Origin: JACDCA01 sp963810305
GTDB taxonomy: Bacteria; Acidobacteriota; Vicinamibacteria; Vicinamibacterales; 2-12-FULL-66-21
Direction: 5' to 3'
Length of the DNA: 64,000 bases
NCBI GenBank assembly: GCA_963810305.1
Contig: CAWEMY010000019.1
Coordinates: forward strand, 62,001 to 126,000
The translations under genes and the position numbers were made by a program. Shown here in pieces: positions 51,140 through 59,738 of the stretch. How positions within the stretch are numbered: position 1 is the stretch's first letter; each line of letters opens with the position of its first letter. The notes under the pieces are model-generated. The model had not been told where the DNA came from. It ran no database searches and worked only from the letters and a program-made list of their open reading frames with translations.

Positions 51140-51718
51140 CTACTTCCTTTTCTGCGCCGGTTTTCGCGCCGCGGGCTTCGCGGTGGCTCGCGCGCCGCGT
51201 TTTCTCGTGGACGCCGGCGGCGGCCGGTCCGGGTTGGTTCTGGCGCGCGTGGCCGCTTTGGCCTGGGCCGCGGCGGTCTTGGATTCGGCGGCGGAGCTGC
51301 GATGAACGAGCGTGAAACGTGTCTGATCGCCGATGGTGTGGAAGCTCCAAAGTTCGGCGATGTTCACCTGGTTCTCGGCCGCGAGTCGCCGCGCGATGTC
51401 GATACAGCCAACCGGGACGTAGAGGTGAAAGGGCACGCGTGCCCGTCCGAGATGCGCCCACTGCGCCATCGCTTCGAGATGGTTGACCGACTCTGCGGTC
51501 TCAACCTCCACAGTGCCTTCCAGCTTGTGCCCCTTGTCGGTGGCGGTGAGGACCAGGTCCGGATATATCTGGACTGGACCAATCTTGACCGGGACCGTCT
51601 GGTCATGGCCGATGTTGACCACGACATCGTGCCGACGCTTCAGGCGTGCCTGGAGCAGGCGAATCACGCGATCGTGCTCGAGTTGCTCGCGCACGGGCCG
51701 GACGAGTATCGGGCTCAC
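51140..51718 (-). CDS. Hypothetical protein with PD-(D/E)xK-like core and basic tail
   Basis: 192 residues, start GTG with GGGAGG upstream. Residues ~10-135 contain VKIGPVQIYPDLVLTATD and LEGTVEVETAES, spaced like the PD...ExE/K core of restriction-nuclease-fold proteins, though the final Lys is not evident. The last ~55 residues are Ala/Lys/Arg-rich (ATRARTNPDRPPPASTRKRG...), reminiscent of nucleic-acid-binding tails. Its stop codon is two codons upstream of the proposed CTG start of the next gene in the same frame, so the two are tightly coupled. Function unknown; the nuclease idea is inference. Confidence 0.6.
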   Translation of the reverse strand: MSPILVRPVREQLEHDRVIRLLQARLKRRHDVVVNIGHDQTVPVKIGPVQIYPDLVLTATDKGHKLEGTVEVETAESVNHLEAMAQWAHLGRARVPFHLYVPVGCIDIARRLAAENQVNIAELWSFHTIGDQTRFTLVHRSSAAESKTAAAQAKAATRARTNPDRPPPASTRKRGARATAKPAARKPAQKRK

Positions 51719-51807
51719 TCAACCTCCCGCAGGAGACTACCGTTCACAGGCCTGGATGGAATCGAGGAATTCTATCACCGGGGAGAAACCTTTGTTAGGC
51801 TCAGGGA

Positions 51808-52452
51808 ATGTTCAATCCAAGAGCCGTGCTCGCAGCGCCCGCGGCGCTGGTGTTGGCCCTGCTGACGGTCGTCCCGTCCACATCGGCGCAAGGCCCGGGA
51901 ACTGATCCGGTTGTCGCCCGACTGCTGACCAGTATCAAGGCTCGGGATACCGGGCAGCTCGCCGTGTCGGAGGAAGATGGGCGATTTCTGCGGTTGATGG
52001 TGGCCTCGAGCGGCGCAAAACGCGCACTGGAGATCGGCGGCGCGAGTGGATACAGCGCCATCTGGATCGGCATGGGCCTGCGCTCTACTGGAGGAAAGCT
52101 GGTCACCATCGAATACGAAGCCGCGCGTGCGAAAGAGCTCGAGGAGAATATTCGCCAGGCCGGGCTGTCGGACATCGTGACTGTTGTCTCAGGCGACGCG
52201 TTCGCGCAGATTCCACGGCTCGAGGGGACCTTCGATTTCGTGTTCCTCGACGCGTGGAAGCGCGACTACAAGCGTTTTTTCGACCTCGTATATCCCAGGC
52301 TGGACCGCGCCGGGCTGTTCATCGCCCACAACGTGGTCAACAAGCGCAGCGAGATGGGAGACTTTCTCGACGCGGTGCAGAGGCACCCGGCGCTATGGAC
52401 GACGATCGTCTCCCCTTCCGGTGAGGGGATGTCCGTCTCGCTGAAGCGCTGA
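51808..52452 (+). CDS. O-methyltransferase-like protein with N-terminal signal peptide
   Basis: 214 residues. The first 27 read as a Sec signal (AVLAAPAALVLALLTVVPST ... SAQG). The rest is a class I O-methyltransferase: RALEIGGASGYSAIWIGMGL (motif I, ~72-92), LVTIEYEAARAKELEENI (acidic SAM-ribose residue), FDFVFLDAWKRDYKRFFDLV (catalytic Asp region) and RAGLFIAHNVV. The catechol O-methyltransferase type uses SAM, which is cytoplasmic, so export is unexpected. The leader may instead be an uncleaved anchor. Divergent from the gene at 51718. Confidence 0.8.
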   Translation: MFNPRAVLAAPAALVLALLTVVPSTSAQGPGTDPVVARLLTSIKARDTGQLAVSEEDGRFLRLMVASSGAKRALEIGGASGYSAIWIGMGLRSTGGKLVTIEYEAARAKELEENIRQAGLSDIVTVVSGDAFAQIPRLEGTFDFVFLDAWKRDYKRFFDLVYPRLDRAGLFIAHNVVNKRSEMGDFLDAVQRHPALWTTIVSPSGEGMSVSLKR

Positions 52453-52454
52453 TA

Positions 52455-52697
52455 TCAGTCTTCGACCGGTTCGGCGGCGGGTGTCGCGACCTTCTTCGGC
52501 GTCCGCTTCTTTCGGACCTTGCGAACGCCGGGAGGCGCCGGCTCATCGCTCGGTTCGAGCCGTGACATCGATGTGAGGAATTTCTTGATCCCGTGCTCGT
52601 CGAACTGCACGCGGGTGTAATTGTCTTCGACGGCGACTACGGAACCCAGACCATAGGTCGGCTCTACTACTCGCGACCCCACCTCGAACCGCTTCAT
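52455..52697 (-). CDS. Small beta-barrel-like protein with basic tail
   Basis: 80 residues. ATG 52697 follows AAGGAG. The first ~45 residues MKRFEVGSRVVEPTYGLGSV-VAVEDNYTRVQF look like a small SH3/Tudor-like barrel of the CarD-N or DUF3553 kind. The C-terminal half is Lys/Arg/Pro-rich (VRKVRKKRTPKKVATP). It might bind RNA polymerase or nucleic acid by analogy. Family not firmly recognised. Convergent with the O-methyltransferase, two bases apart. Confidence 0.7.
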   Translation of the reverse strand: MKRFEVGSRVVEPTYGLGSVVAVEDNYTRVQFDEHGIKKFLTSMSRLEPSDEPAPPGVRKVRKKRTPKKVATPAAEPVED

Positions 52698-52837
52698 CGA
52701 TGCTCCTTCATAGACCGGTGCGTGACCGCTCCACGCACGGACCGGCGCATGCGCCGCCACGCTGGCGGGAGTACTCGTCTCCAGCCGCAAACCTCATGCT
52801 ATCTGATACTTATGGCGGCAGTCAAACGCGAGTCGTT

Positions 52838-53767
52838 ATGGTACATTTCTCGCGCTTGTCGCGCACCGTGCATCTTATCGGCGTATCCCTGGATCTCGGC
52901 GGGAATCGTCGTGGTGTCGACATGGGCCCATCCGCGTTTCGAATCGCCGGGCTGACGGAGAAGCTGACCGCGCTCGGCATCCAGGTGGTGGACGAAGGGG
53001 ACGTGGTGGCGCCGATCCCCGAAACGAAACAACTCGGAGATCCGCGGAAGAAGTACATCCGCGAGATCTCGCGCGTCTGCGAAAAGCTGTACAAGACGTC
53101 GTTGAGCGCGTTCGAGAAGGGGGCGATGCCGCTTGTCCTCGGCGGCGACCACAGCCTCGCCGCGGGATCGGTTGCGGCGACGGCGGAGTTCGCGCGGCGT
53201 GAAGGCAGCCGCGTCGGGCTGATCTGGGTCGACGCGCACGGCGACATGAACACGCCCGCCAGTTCCGGCAGCGGCAACGTGCACGGCATGCCGCTCGCGG
53301 CACTGCTCGGCCCTGAACCCGTGGAGCTGTCGCGGATCGGCGGGTTCTCGCCGAAGGTGCTGCCGGAGAACACCGTCCTCATCGGCATCCGGAACCTGGA
53401 TGATCGCGAGAAGGAGATCGTGCGCGACTCGCGCGTCCACGTCTTCACCATGAAGGACATCGATCGCGGCGGCATCGCGGCGATCGTCGAGCAGGCGCTC
53501 GCCCTGGCTGGCAAGGACACCTCGGGCGTTCATGTGTCGTTCGACGTCGACGTGTGCGATCCGTCGATTGCGCCAGGCGTCGGCACGCCGGTGAAGGGGG
53601 GGCTCGACTACCGCGAAGCGCACATGCTGATGGAGATGGTCGCCGACTCCGGCCTGCTGCGTGCGCTCGATCTCGTCGAGGTCAATCCGATCCTCGACGA
53701 CCGCAACACGACGGCGATCCTGGCCGCGGAGCTGGCGACGTCCGCGCTCGGCCAGAAGATTCTCTAA
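52838..53767 (+). CDS. rocF: Arginase
   Basis: 309 residues, full length. Hydrolyses arginine to ornithine and urea with a binuclear Mn centre. Metal and catalytic motifs: VLGGDHSLAAGS (~105), IWVDAHGDMNTP (~130), GNVHGMPLA (~148) and SFDVDVCDPSIAPGVGTPV (~238). The N-terminus VHLIGVSLDLGGNRRGVDMGP is the arginase rather than agmatinase form. ATG 52838 was chosen because upstream codons are not family-like. No ribosome site is obvious. Not in an operon with other arginine genes here. A formiminoglutamase is less likely. Confidence 0.92.
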   Translation: MVHFSRLSRTVHLIGVSLDLGGNRRGVDMGPSAFRIAGLTEKLTALGIQVVDEGDVVAPIPETKQLGDPRKKYIREISRVCEKLYKTSLSAFEKGAMPLVLGGDHSLAAGSVAATAEFARREGSRVGLIWVDAHGDMNTPASSGSGNVHGMPLAALLGPEPVELSRIGGFSPKVLPENTVLIGIRNLDDREKEIVRDSRVHVFTMKDIDRGGIAAIVEQALALAGKDTSGVHVSFDVDVCDPSIAPGVGTPVKGGLDYREAHMLMEMVADSGLLRALDLVEVNPILDDRNTTAILAAELATSALGQKIL

Positions 53768-53841
53768 GTTTGCAGTTCCGTACACAGCAAGGGCCGCACT
53801 GTGGCGACCCTGCTGCAACCTGGCCCTGTTTGGATTCGGCT

Positions 53842-54576
53842 CTACGCCCGCTTCTGACGCCAGCGCCGCACACCTGCGCCGAATAGACCGGTCCAGAGAA
53901 GGAGCATAGAGGCAGGCTCCGGAACGGGAGTCACACTGACGTTCAAATCACCGGTCGACGTTCCGGGGGCTGTGCGAGTGATCGTTACCCCGATGGTCAG
54001 GCTGTACGGGTTGACGCCGGCGGGGAGGAACCCGTTGAGGGTGACATCAAAGGGTGTCGCTCCGGTGGTCCCGGTGTCCGCCCGGAGATTGGCGCCGCTG
54101 ATGTCCAGTTCAGTGTTGGAGGTGCCGCCCCATGCACGTCCACGGACGGTGTTGCCAGCGCCGAAGGGGGGCTGCGTGCCATCCAGCGAAAGTGCCAAGG
54201 CGCCGGTTCCGGTGAAGCCGGTGTCGCTCGCGTAAAGAAAGATGGTGTGCGAGAGATTGTCGCTCGACACGACGCTGAAGGTGAGATCCATTTGTGGCGC
54301 AGCGGCGCTCCCGATCAGCGGTTTGCTCTGCGCCACGTTGGTCATAATGGTGAAGCCAGCGAAGTTGATGGCGCCGGCGTTGATTTGCCCTACCTGCACG
54401 GAACCAGGGAAATTATCCCCTGGCCCCTGGTCGGTAACGATCGTGTCGTTGCCGCCGGTGCAAAGCATGTCATCGCAGATATACGCGATCAGCGCCGCGT
54501 CCGCCCGTGCGCTCGTTCCCGCGAGGCAGAGTAATGCCATTGCGCAGACCAGTAGTGCCGAACCCTTTTGGGTCAT
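53842..54576 (-). CDS. PEP-CTERM sorted exported protein
   Basis: 244 residues. Signal peptide (KGSALLVCAMALLCLAGTSARA), a Gly/Thr/Asn-rich beta-type body of ~190 residues with no recognised domain, and a C-terminal PEP-CTERM tripartite signal: VPEPASMLLLWTGLFGAGVR then RWRQKRA. Such proteins are processed by exosortase and usually linked to exopolysaccharide-producing, floc-forming cells. That matches the polysaccharide genes in this window, although no exosortase is present here. ATG 54576 follows AAAGGA; the frame upstream has no signal. Confidence 0.88.
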   Translation of the reverse strand: MTQKGSALLVCAMALLCLAGTSARADAALIAYICDDMLCTGGNDTIVTDQGPGDNFPGSVQVGQINAGAINFAGFTIMTNVAQSKPLIGSAAAPQMDLTFSVVSSDNLSHTIFLYASDTGFTGTGALALSLDGTQPPFGAGNTVRGRAWGGTSNTELDISGANLRADTGTTGATPFDVTLNGFLPAGVNPYSLTIGVTITRTAPGTSTGDLNVSVTPVPEPASMLLLWTGLFGAGVRRWRQKRA

Positions 54577-54627
54577 GTCTAGAGTCCTTTGGAATTTTGC
54601 GAGTTTGCAGATCTTGCCGAGGGCGCG

Positions 54628-54657
54628 TTTATAACGCGGATGATCGGTCAGTTGCAA
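54628..54657 (-). promoter_or_regulatory. Promoter of the PEP-CTERM gene
   Basis: Minus strand -35 TTGCAA (54652-54657), 18-base spacer, -10 TATAAA (54628-54633). The leader is about 45 bases to ATG 54576. Confidence 0.55.
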
Positions 54658-54929
54658 TCGCTGCGACGGGATTGGTGGAAATATTTTTAGTGAGGCTGCG
54701 CCGAAGGTCGCATTCGCGGTGACTTCCGTTCTCTGTCGGCAGACGGGGCGGTGATAGTCGCCGAAACCGCGGACTTTATGAGCGTCCTTCCTGCTAGTTT
54801 TGCGGTCGACAAACTAATCGGCTGGCGATCGTTTGACTGGCTCGATCGCTGAATGCGCCAGTGACGGCCTTCGTCACCGGAGATGTCGCTGCGCGAAAGC
54901 GTTGCCGGATCCTGACTGCGGGAGACATG
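54658..54929. other. Intergenic stretch without recognised gene
   Basis: No convincing reading frame. Contains a short GTGACG-GCCTT-CGTCAC palindrome near 54857-54875. Confidence 0.5.
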
Positions 54930-54988
54930 CCCACCTTCGCGCTCTGCGCTACGGTGGGCAACCTTCGCCTGCGATCATGAGCGAAGGT
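54930..54988. repeat. Two adjacent hairpins next to tRNA-Lys
   Basis: TGCCCACC ... GGTGGGCA (about 54929-54960) and AACCTTCGC ... GCGAAGGTT (54961-54989, 9-base perfect stem). They lie just 3' of the tRNA on the minus strand. They may act as a processing or stop structure, without a T-run. Confidence 0.6.
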
Positions 54989-55060
54989 TGGGCCGCCCGG
55001 GGATCGAACCCGGGACACCCTGATTAAAAGTCAGGTGCTCTACCACTGAGCTAGCGGCCC
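54989..55060 (-). tRNA. tRNA-Lys (anticodon UUU)
   Basis: Cloverleaf read on the minus strand: acceptor stem GGGCCGC / GCGGCCC, D arm GCTC-AGTGGTA-GAGC, anticodon arm CTGAC-TTTTAAT-style loop with anticodon TTT between CT and AA, and T arm CCGGGTTCGATCCCCGG-type. CCA is not encoded. U34 of this tRNA is an expected target of MnmA, encoded at 26471. Confidence 0.95.
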
Positions 55061-55283
55061 GCGGACGCTCATGGTACCACCGCACGGCGCCGCTGGAAGC
55101 GCCGTAGACGGAACGCGCATGGTGCATTGCGTCCGGTGGAATCATCCAGGCTCGGACACACCAACTGCAGCCGCTTTTGGAGGGGATCCGATGATGCTGA
55201 ACTATTCGGTTCGGTGCCGCATGGATAGACGACACCACCGGCGACCTCTTCGCGGGCGACGAGCCCGAGAAGCCATGGCGCTT

Positions 55284-58019
55284 CTAGTTCGTCCCCGTCG
55301 TCTTGACCAGTTCCGACGTGAGCTTTGCCCCGCCCATCTGGGGCAGTGTTGCGGTCAGCTTCACGACCTTGCGCGAATCGGTCGCGACCCAAATCGTGGT
55401 CGAGCCGGGTTCTCCTTCGGCAGACGTGATCTCGACCTTGAAAGCTTTGAACGTGCCCGCCGGGACAGTGACATCCTCGGTTCCGGCCACCTTCAACTGT
55501 TTCAGCGCCACCTTCTGCTTCTGCACGTCGAAGTTGCGGAACGTCGTCGTGTAGCCGTCGGCCAGCGGCAGCGCGGCGAACGACGGAAACGCCGCTGCGC
55601 CGTCGCCGAAGAGCGGACCGCCGAGGTCGGCGGAGACCGGCTTCGGCTCGCCGCCCATGGCCATCGTGCCGGTGGCCTTGCCGCCTTCGAACGACAGATC
55701 GATCGCGACGGGTCCCTGCTTGACCGTGCGCTTCCGCAGAATGAGCGTGCCCTTTTCGACTGTTGCCGTGTCGACCATTTCCCCGTTCGGCAGCTTCACG
55801 GTCTCGGAAACGATCCACGAGCCTCCCTCTTCCCTGAGCTCGGTAAGGCTCGTCAGCGACACCGACTGGGCACCCATCTCGATCTTCGCGTTGTAAGCCG
55901 AGGTCCCGGCCTTGAGATCGACTGCCGGCTTCGGAGTGGTGACCGACGCCGGATCGACCTTCTTCGTCAGCGTGACGACCTTGGGATCGACCGTGATCTC
56001 CTTCAGGCGTGTCGACACTTCCGGCTTCATGTCCTCCTGGTGTCGGCCGTTCAAATGCTTCGCGAAGAACTTCTCGGCGGCGGCGAACATCGCCATGTTG
56101 TTCACCGGCCGCGCGAACCCGTGACCCTCGTCGGGCGCCACGATGTACTCGACCGGGAACCCGCGATCGCGGAGCGCGATGACGATCTGGTCCGACTCGC
56201 TTTGCTTGACGCGGGGATCGTTGGCGCCCTGGGCGACGAGGAGCGGCGTCTTGATCTTCGTTGCCGAGTTGAGCGGCGACTGGCGTTCGAGCTGCTTCCT
56301 GCCTTCGATCGTGGTGGGATCGCCCATGCGCTGGTGGAAGGTCTTTCGAATCACCTCCCAGTATGGCGGGATGGTTTCCAGCAGCGTAATCAGGTTCGAT
56401 GGACCGACGATCGAGACGGCGGCGGCGTAAAGATCAGGCGTGAACGCGACACCGGCGAGCGTCGCATAACCGCCGTAGGACCCCCCCATGATGCCGACGC
56501 GCTTCGGGTCCGCAATGCCCTGGGCGATCAGGTGCTTGACGCCCCACGTGATGTCGTCCTGCATCTTGAAGCCCCACTCGTTGTTGCCGGCGTTCAGGAA
56601 CTTCTTCCCGTAGCCGGTCGAGCCGCGGAAGTTCGGCTGCAGCACCGCGTAGCCGCGGTTTGCGAGGAATTGCGGGATCCCGCTGTAGCCCCAGCCGTCG
56701 CGCGCCCACGGGCCGCCGTGCGGGACGACGATCAGGGGGAGGTTCTTCGCGGCAACGCCCTTCGGCAGCGTCAGGTACGCCGGAATCTCGAGGCCGTCGG
56801 AGGACTTGTAGCGCACGGCCGTCATCGACGCGAGGTGTTCGCGCGCGAGCTTCTCGCGAACGCGGTACTGAAGCGTCAGCTGCTTCGACGTCCGGTCGAA
56901 CAGATACGTTTCGCCGGGCTCGGTATCCGCGAATGCGCTGACGAGCCAGACGCGTTCGTCGCTCGTCGACGATGCGAAGCCGATTTCCTTGCCAGGCAGC
57001 TTGCTCGTGAGCAGCTTGTAATCCGCTTCGAGTGTCTTGTCCTTGAAATACCGCCGGAGCCGCTCGTCGATGTACGAGGTGAGAAGGATCTCGTCGGTCA
57101 GCTCCGAGAACCGTGCGCCGCCGAAGTCGACGCGTTTCAGCGGGTCCGATTCCACGGGTTCTTCCGTGCCGCTCGCGACATCGAACAGCACCAGCCCCGT
57201 CAGATCGGGCGTCCCCTTGTTCGTGGTCAGGTACACGCGCTTTCCGTCCTTGTGAAAACGGATCGGACCGCACGTCTCGAAGACGGTGCAGGAGTAAATC
57301 TTCTTGAAGCCGTCGCCGTCGACACGGAGGATTTCGTTGTCCCCGTTGTCAGCGGCTCGGACGGCCAGCCGCAGCTCGCCCGCGTTGTCGAACATCCAGC
57401 CGGCGATCTTCTCGGTGTTCTTTCGGAGGAGCGTGCGCTCGCCCGTGGAGATCTTGACGCGATAGAGGTCGTGCCACGCGGCGTCGCGATCGTTCAGGCC
57501 GACGTGGATGACGTCCGGATCCTTTCGGGGCACGTCGTAGATGATCGCCCGGACGCTCTTCGCCTCGGTGAGGTTGCGCGCGGTGGGCGCGTCCCCGCCG
57601 GCGGCCGGGCTGTCACCAGGATTGACGGCGTAGACGTTGTAGTTCTCATCGCCGGCCTGATCCTGAACGAACAGGATGTATTTGCTGTCGCGGCTCCAGA
57701 AGAAACTGGGGATCGGCCGCTTGGTGTCGGCGGTGATCAGCTTCGCAGCGCTGAACGGCTCGCCGGTTTTCTTCACCCAGACATTGAGCGTGTCCTTGTA
57801 CGGCTTGACGAACGCTATCAACTGACCGTCGGGCGAAATCTGCGCTCCGGCTACCTCGGGGTTGCCGAAGATCAGCTCGCGATCGATCAGCGGTGGCAGG
57901 CCAGCGCCGGCAGACCTGGCGGGCGCCTGCGCCTGCGCCGCCACCGGCGCCAGCAGCGCCGCGACAAACAACAGGGAGACGAAGCGCATCACGTGACGAC
58001 GCGTACTGATGGGGTGCAT
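55284..58019 (-). CDS. Exported S9 prolyl-oligopeptidase-type peptidase with C-terminal beta domain
   Basis: 911 residues. Signal peptide (to ~31), beta-propeller (~45-400), and alpha/beta-hydrolase catalytic domain (~410-660) with GGSYGGYA (Ser514), GANDPRV (Asp601) and DEGHGF (His633). HGGPW and NFRGSTGYG form the oxyanion region. A further ~240 residues beyond the usual S9C end make a second beta-rich domain (VKLPNGEMVDTATVEK, VPAGTFKAFKVEIT, TIWVATDSRKVVKL) resembling DUF3108-type barrels. ATG 58019 follows GAGGA. It probably cleaves peptides in the periplasm; the role of the C-domain is unknown. Region 55061-55283 downstream holds no recognised gene. Confidence 0.9.
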   Translation of the reverse strand: MHPISTRRHVMRFVSLLFVAALLAPVAAQAQAPARSAGAGLPPLIDRELIFGNPEVAGAQISPDGQLIAFVKPYKDTLNVWVKKTGEPFSAAKLITADTKRPIPSFFWSRDSKYILFVQDQAGDENYNVYAVNPGDSPAAGGDAPTARNLTEAKSVRAIIYDVPRKDPDVIHVGLNDRDAAWHDLYRVKISTGERTLLRKNTEKIAGWMFDNAGELRLAVRAADNGDNEILRVDGDGFKKIYSCTVFETCGPIRFHKDGKRVYLTTNKGTPDLTGLVLFDVASGTEEPVESDPLKRVDFGGARFSELTDEILLTSYIDERLRRYFKDKTLEADYKLLTSKLPGKEIGFASSTSDERVWLVSAFADTEPGETYLFDRTSKQLTLQYRVREKLAREHLASMTAVRYKSSDGLEIPAYLTLPKGVAAKNLPLIVVPHGGPWARDGWGYSGIPQFLANRGYAVLQPNFRGSTGYGKKFLNAGNNEWGFKMQDDITWGVKHLIAQGIADPKRVGIMGGSYGGYATLAGVAFTPDLYAAAVSIVGPSNLITLLETIPPYWEVIRKTFHQRMGDPTTIEGRKQLERQSPLNSATKIKTPLLVAQGANDPRVKQSESDQIVIALRDRGFPVEYIVAPDEGHGFARPVNNMAMFAAAEKFFAKHLNGRHQEDMKPEVSTRLKEITVDPKVVTLTKKVDPASVTTPKPAVDLKAGTSAYNAKIEMGAQSVSLTSLTELREEGGSWIVSETVKLPNGEMVDTATVEKGTLILRKRTVKQGPVAIDLSFEGGKATGTMAMGGEPKPVSADLGGPLFGDGAAAFPSFAALPLADGYTTTFRNFDVQKQKVALKQLKVAGTEDVTVPAGTFKAFKVEITSAEGEPGSTTIWVATDSRKVVKLTATLPQMGGAKLTSELVKTTGTN

Positions 58020-58237
58020 GCAGTTATCCTCGATTACTGGCGATACCCGTTTTGGCCACGAGAGATCGACGGGATGCTACACCCGACGGACGGCTCGCGT
58101 GAAGCGCATCGGCTCACGCTCAGTCGAAGGGCCGCGTGCATCCGCTGACTCTACGGCTGCGCAGTCGCCGAGGTTCCGAGGCAGGAGGTAACGTCGGTTG
58201 TTTGGTCACGGAGTCAGCCGGGCAGGTGGACGTCTCG

Positions 58238-59369
58238 CTATTCGGCGATCGGCAGCCGTACGGTAAAGGTCGATCCGCGATTCAGGCCGGGGCTCTCCGC
58301 GTCCAGCGTTCCGCCCATCAGCTCGACCAGGTTTTTCGCGATCGACAGGCCGAGCCCCAACCCTCTGGTGTCGCGGGTCACCGACGAATTCGCCTGCGTG
58401 AAACGCTCGAACACGCGCGCGACGAATGCCCGCTCCATTCCGACTCCCGTATCCTTGACGACGATCACCGCCATCTGCCGCCCGCGCCAGTAGCCACACG
58501 TCGATCCGTCCGCCGCTCGGCGTGAACTTCAGCGAGTTGCTGAGCAAGTTCCACAGCACCTGCTGACATCGCATCGGATCGACCCGGACACAAAAGGGAG
58601 TGGACGGCAGATGGTAAGCGAGGTTGATCTGCTTCGCCTCGGCGCCGAAGCGAACGACTGCCAGCGCGTCGAGCAGCAGCGGCACGGGATTCACGACTTC
58701 CGGCTGCAATCGCATCTGGCCCTTGACGAGCATTGACACGTCAAGCATGTCCTCGACCAGGCGATCCAGATGCTGCACGCTCCGCGTAATTACGTCTGTT
58801 GATTTGTCGATGATGGAGGGATCGCGCACGCCGTGCTTCGTCAGCATCTGGCAGTAGCCGCGGATCGCGTTCAACGGCGTTCGCATTTCGTGCGAGAGGT
58901 TGGCGAAGAACTCGTCGCGGCGTTGATCGACGCCGACCAGCTGCGCCAGCAACGCCTCGCGGTTCCGGACGTGCCGCTGCATCCGATACGCGATCGTCAT
59001 CGGAATCGCGCAGACCAGCCCGTACCACGCCGCCGAGAACGCAAACATGGTGACGGGCAGGTCCTGCTGCATCCCGTAGAGCGCCCCACCCATCATCCCT
59101 GACGCCACGGCGACCCCGCCGTAAACCGGCCCGAACCACCAGCAGCTCAGGATCGGCGGCAGGATGAAATACAGAAAGGGCGCCTGTGGAGAGCCGTTGG
59201 TGACGGTGAAGTAGGCGGCGCCCAGACACAGTAGCACCGTAAGCAGGAGCCGAGTGTCGAGGTCATCGCGCACCCAGTGGCGCACCGAGACATTATGCCG
59301 CTCGGTGGAATCCGCGCGGTGACTGATATCGGGATACACACTCGATGCTGCCGATGCGTTGCGGGTCAT
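58238..59369 (-). pseudogene. Membrane sensor histidine kinase with one frameshift
   Basis: About 376 residues if repaired. Four N-terminal membrane segments (~40-130: TRLLLTVLLCLGAAYF, FLYFILPPILSCWWFG, VTMFAFSAAWYGLVCAI). H-box FFANLSHEMRTPLNAIRG (His160), N-box QVLWNLLSNSLKFTPSG, then a frame change near 58480-58500. After it VKDTGVGM (G1) and GLGLGLSIAKNLVELMGG (G2) follow in another frame. The remaining intact part cannot bind ATP normally. Sequencing error or recent loss cannot be separated. It is separated from PAS/REC by the sulfatase relic. Confidence 0.82.
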
Positions 59370-59413
59370 TTTCGAGGCGCTTGTCTCCTTGTCGGACGGC
59401 TCGTGCTCAACCG

Positions 59414-59439
59414 GCAGTGTGGCTGATCAGCCACACTGC
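59414..59439. promoter_or_regulatory. 26-base perfect palindrome upstream of the histidine kinase
   Basis: GCAGTGTGGCTGA and its exact complement TCAGCCACACTGC, centred on TGATCA, 45 bases before the kinase start. The TGTGG...CCACA ends resemble Crp/Fnr-type sites; a Crp/Fnr regulator is encoded at 60817. A short-repeat hairpin is the alternative. Confidence 0.55.
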
Positions 59440-59479
59440 GCTAAGGCCGCCGGCGTGCGACCGCGCGATGCGGTGTTCT

Positions 59480-59738
59480 GCGGGATTTTCATCCGCATCC
59501 CGCTTCTGATCTATGACGACCCGGCGCAGCGGTACGGCAACCTGGCATTTGCCACGCAGGTCGACGTTGCGCCAACCATCCTCGACCGGCTGGGTCTGAG
59601 TTGTACGATCTCGCCGCGGATCCGAACGAGCGGCAGAACCTCATTGGATCGGCCGACGGTGAGGTGTTGCGACGACTGCGAGACCAGTTGCAGCAGTATC
59701 TGCTCGGCCTCGATCTCGATCAGGCCGGAGGCACGTAA
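59480..59738 (+). pseudogene. Sulfatase C-terminal relic with internal deletion
   Basis: Two pieces of a sulfatase: FIRIPLLIYDDPAQRYGNLA and VDVAPTILDRLGL (59488-59600). Then, in another frame, ELYDLAADPNERQNLIG through a natural-looking stop at 59736-59738 (from ~59597). In intact sulfatases these parts are separated by roughly 60-150 residues, so a deletion has joined them. No start, no catalytic loop. It overlaps the end of the PAS gene on the other strand. Confidence 0.7.

Noticed and set aside
52700..52837. Longer N-terminus for arginase
   Set aside because: The extra 46 residues are not arginase-like and overlap the divergent small gene's regulatory region.
55071..58148. Very long open frame on the plus strand opposite the S9 peptidase (and similar ones opposite the sugar transferase at 13252-14610)
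   Set aside because: Composition is that of an antisense shadow in a high-G+C gene (Arg/Asp/Val-rich, no domain, no ribosome site), whereas the minus-strand protein has full catalytic motifs.
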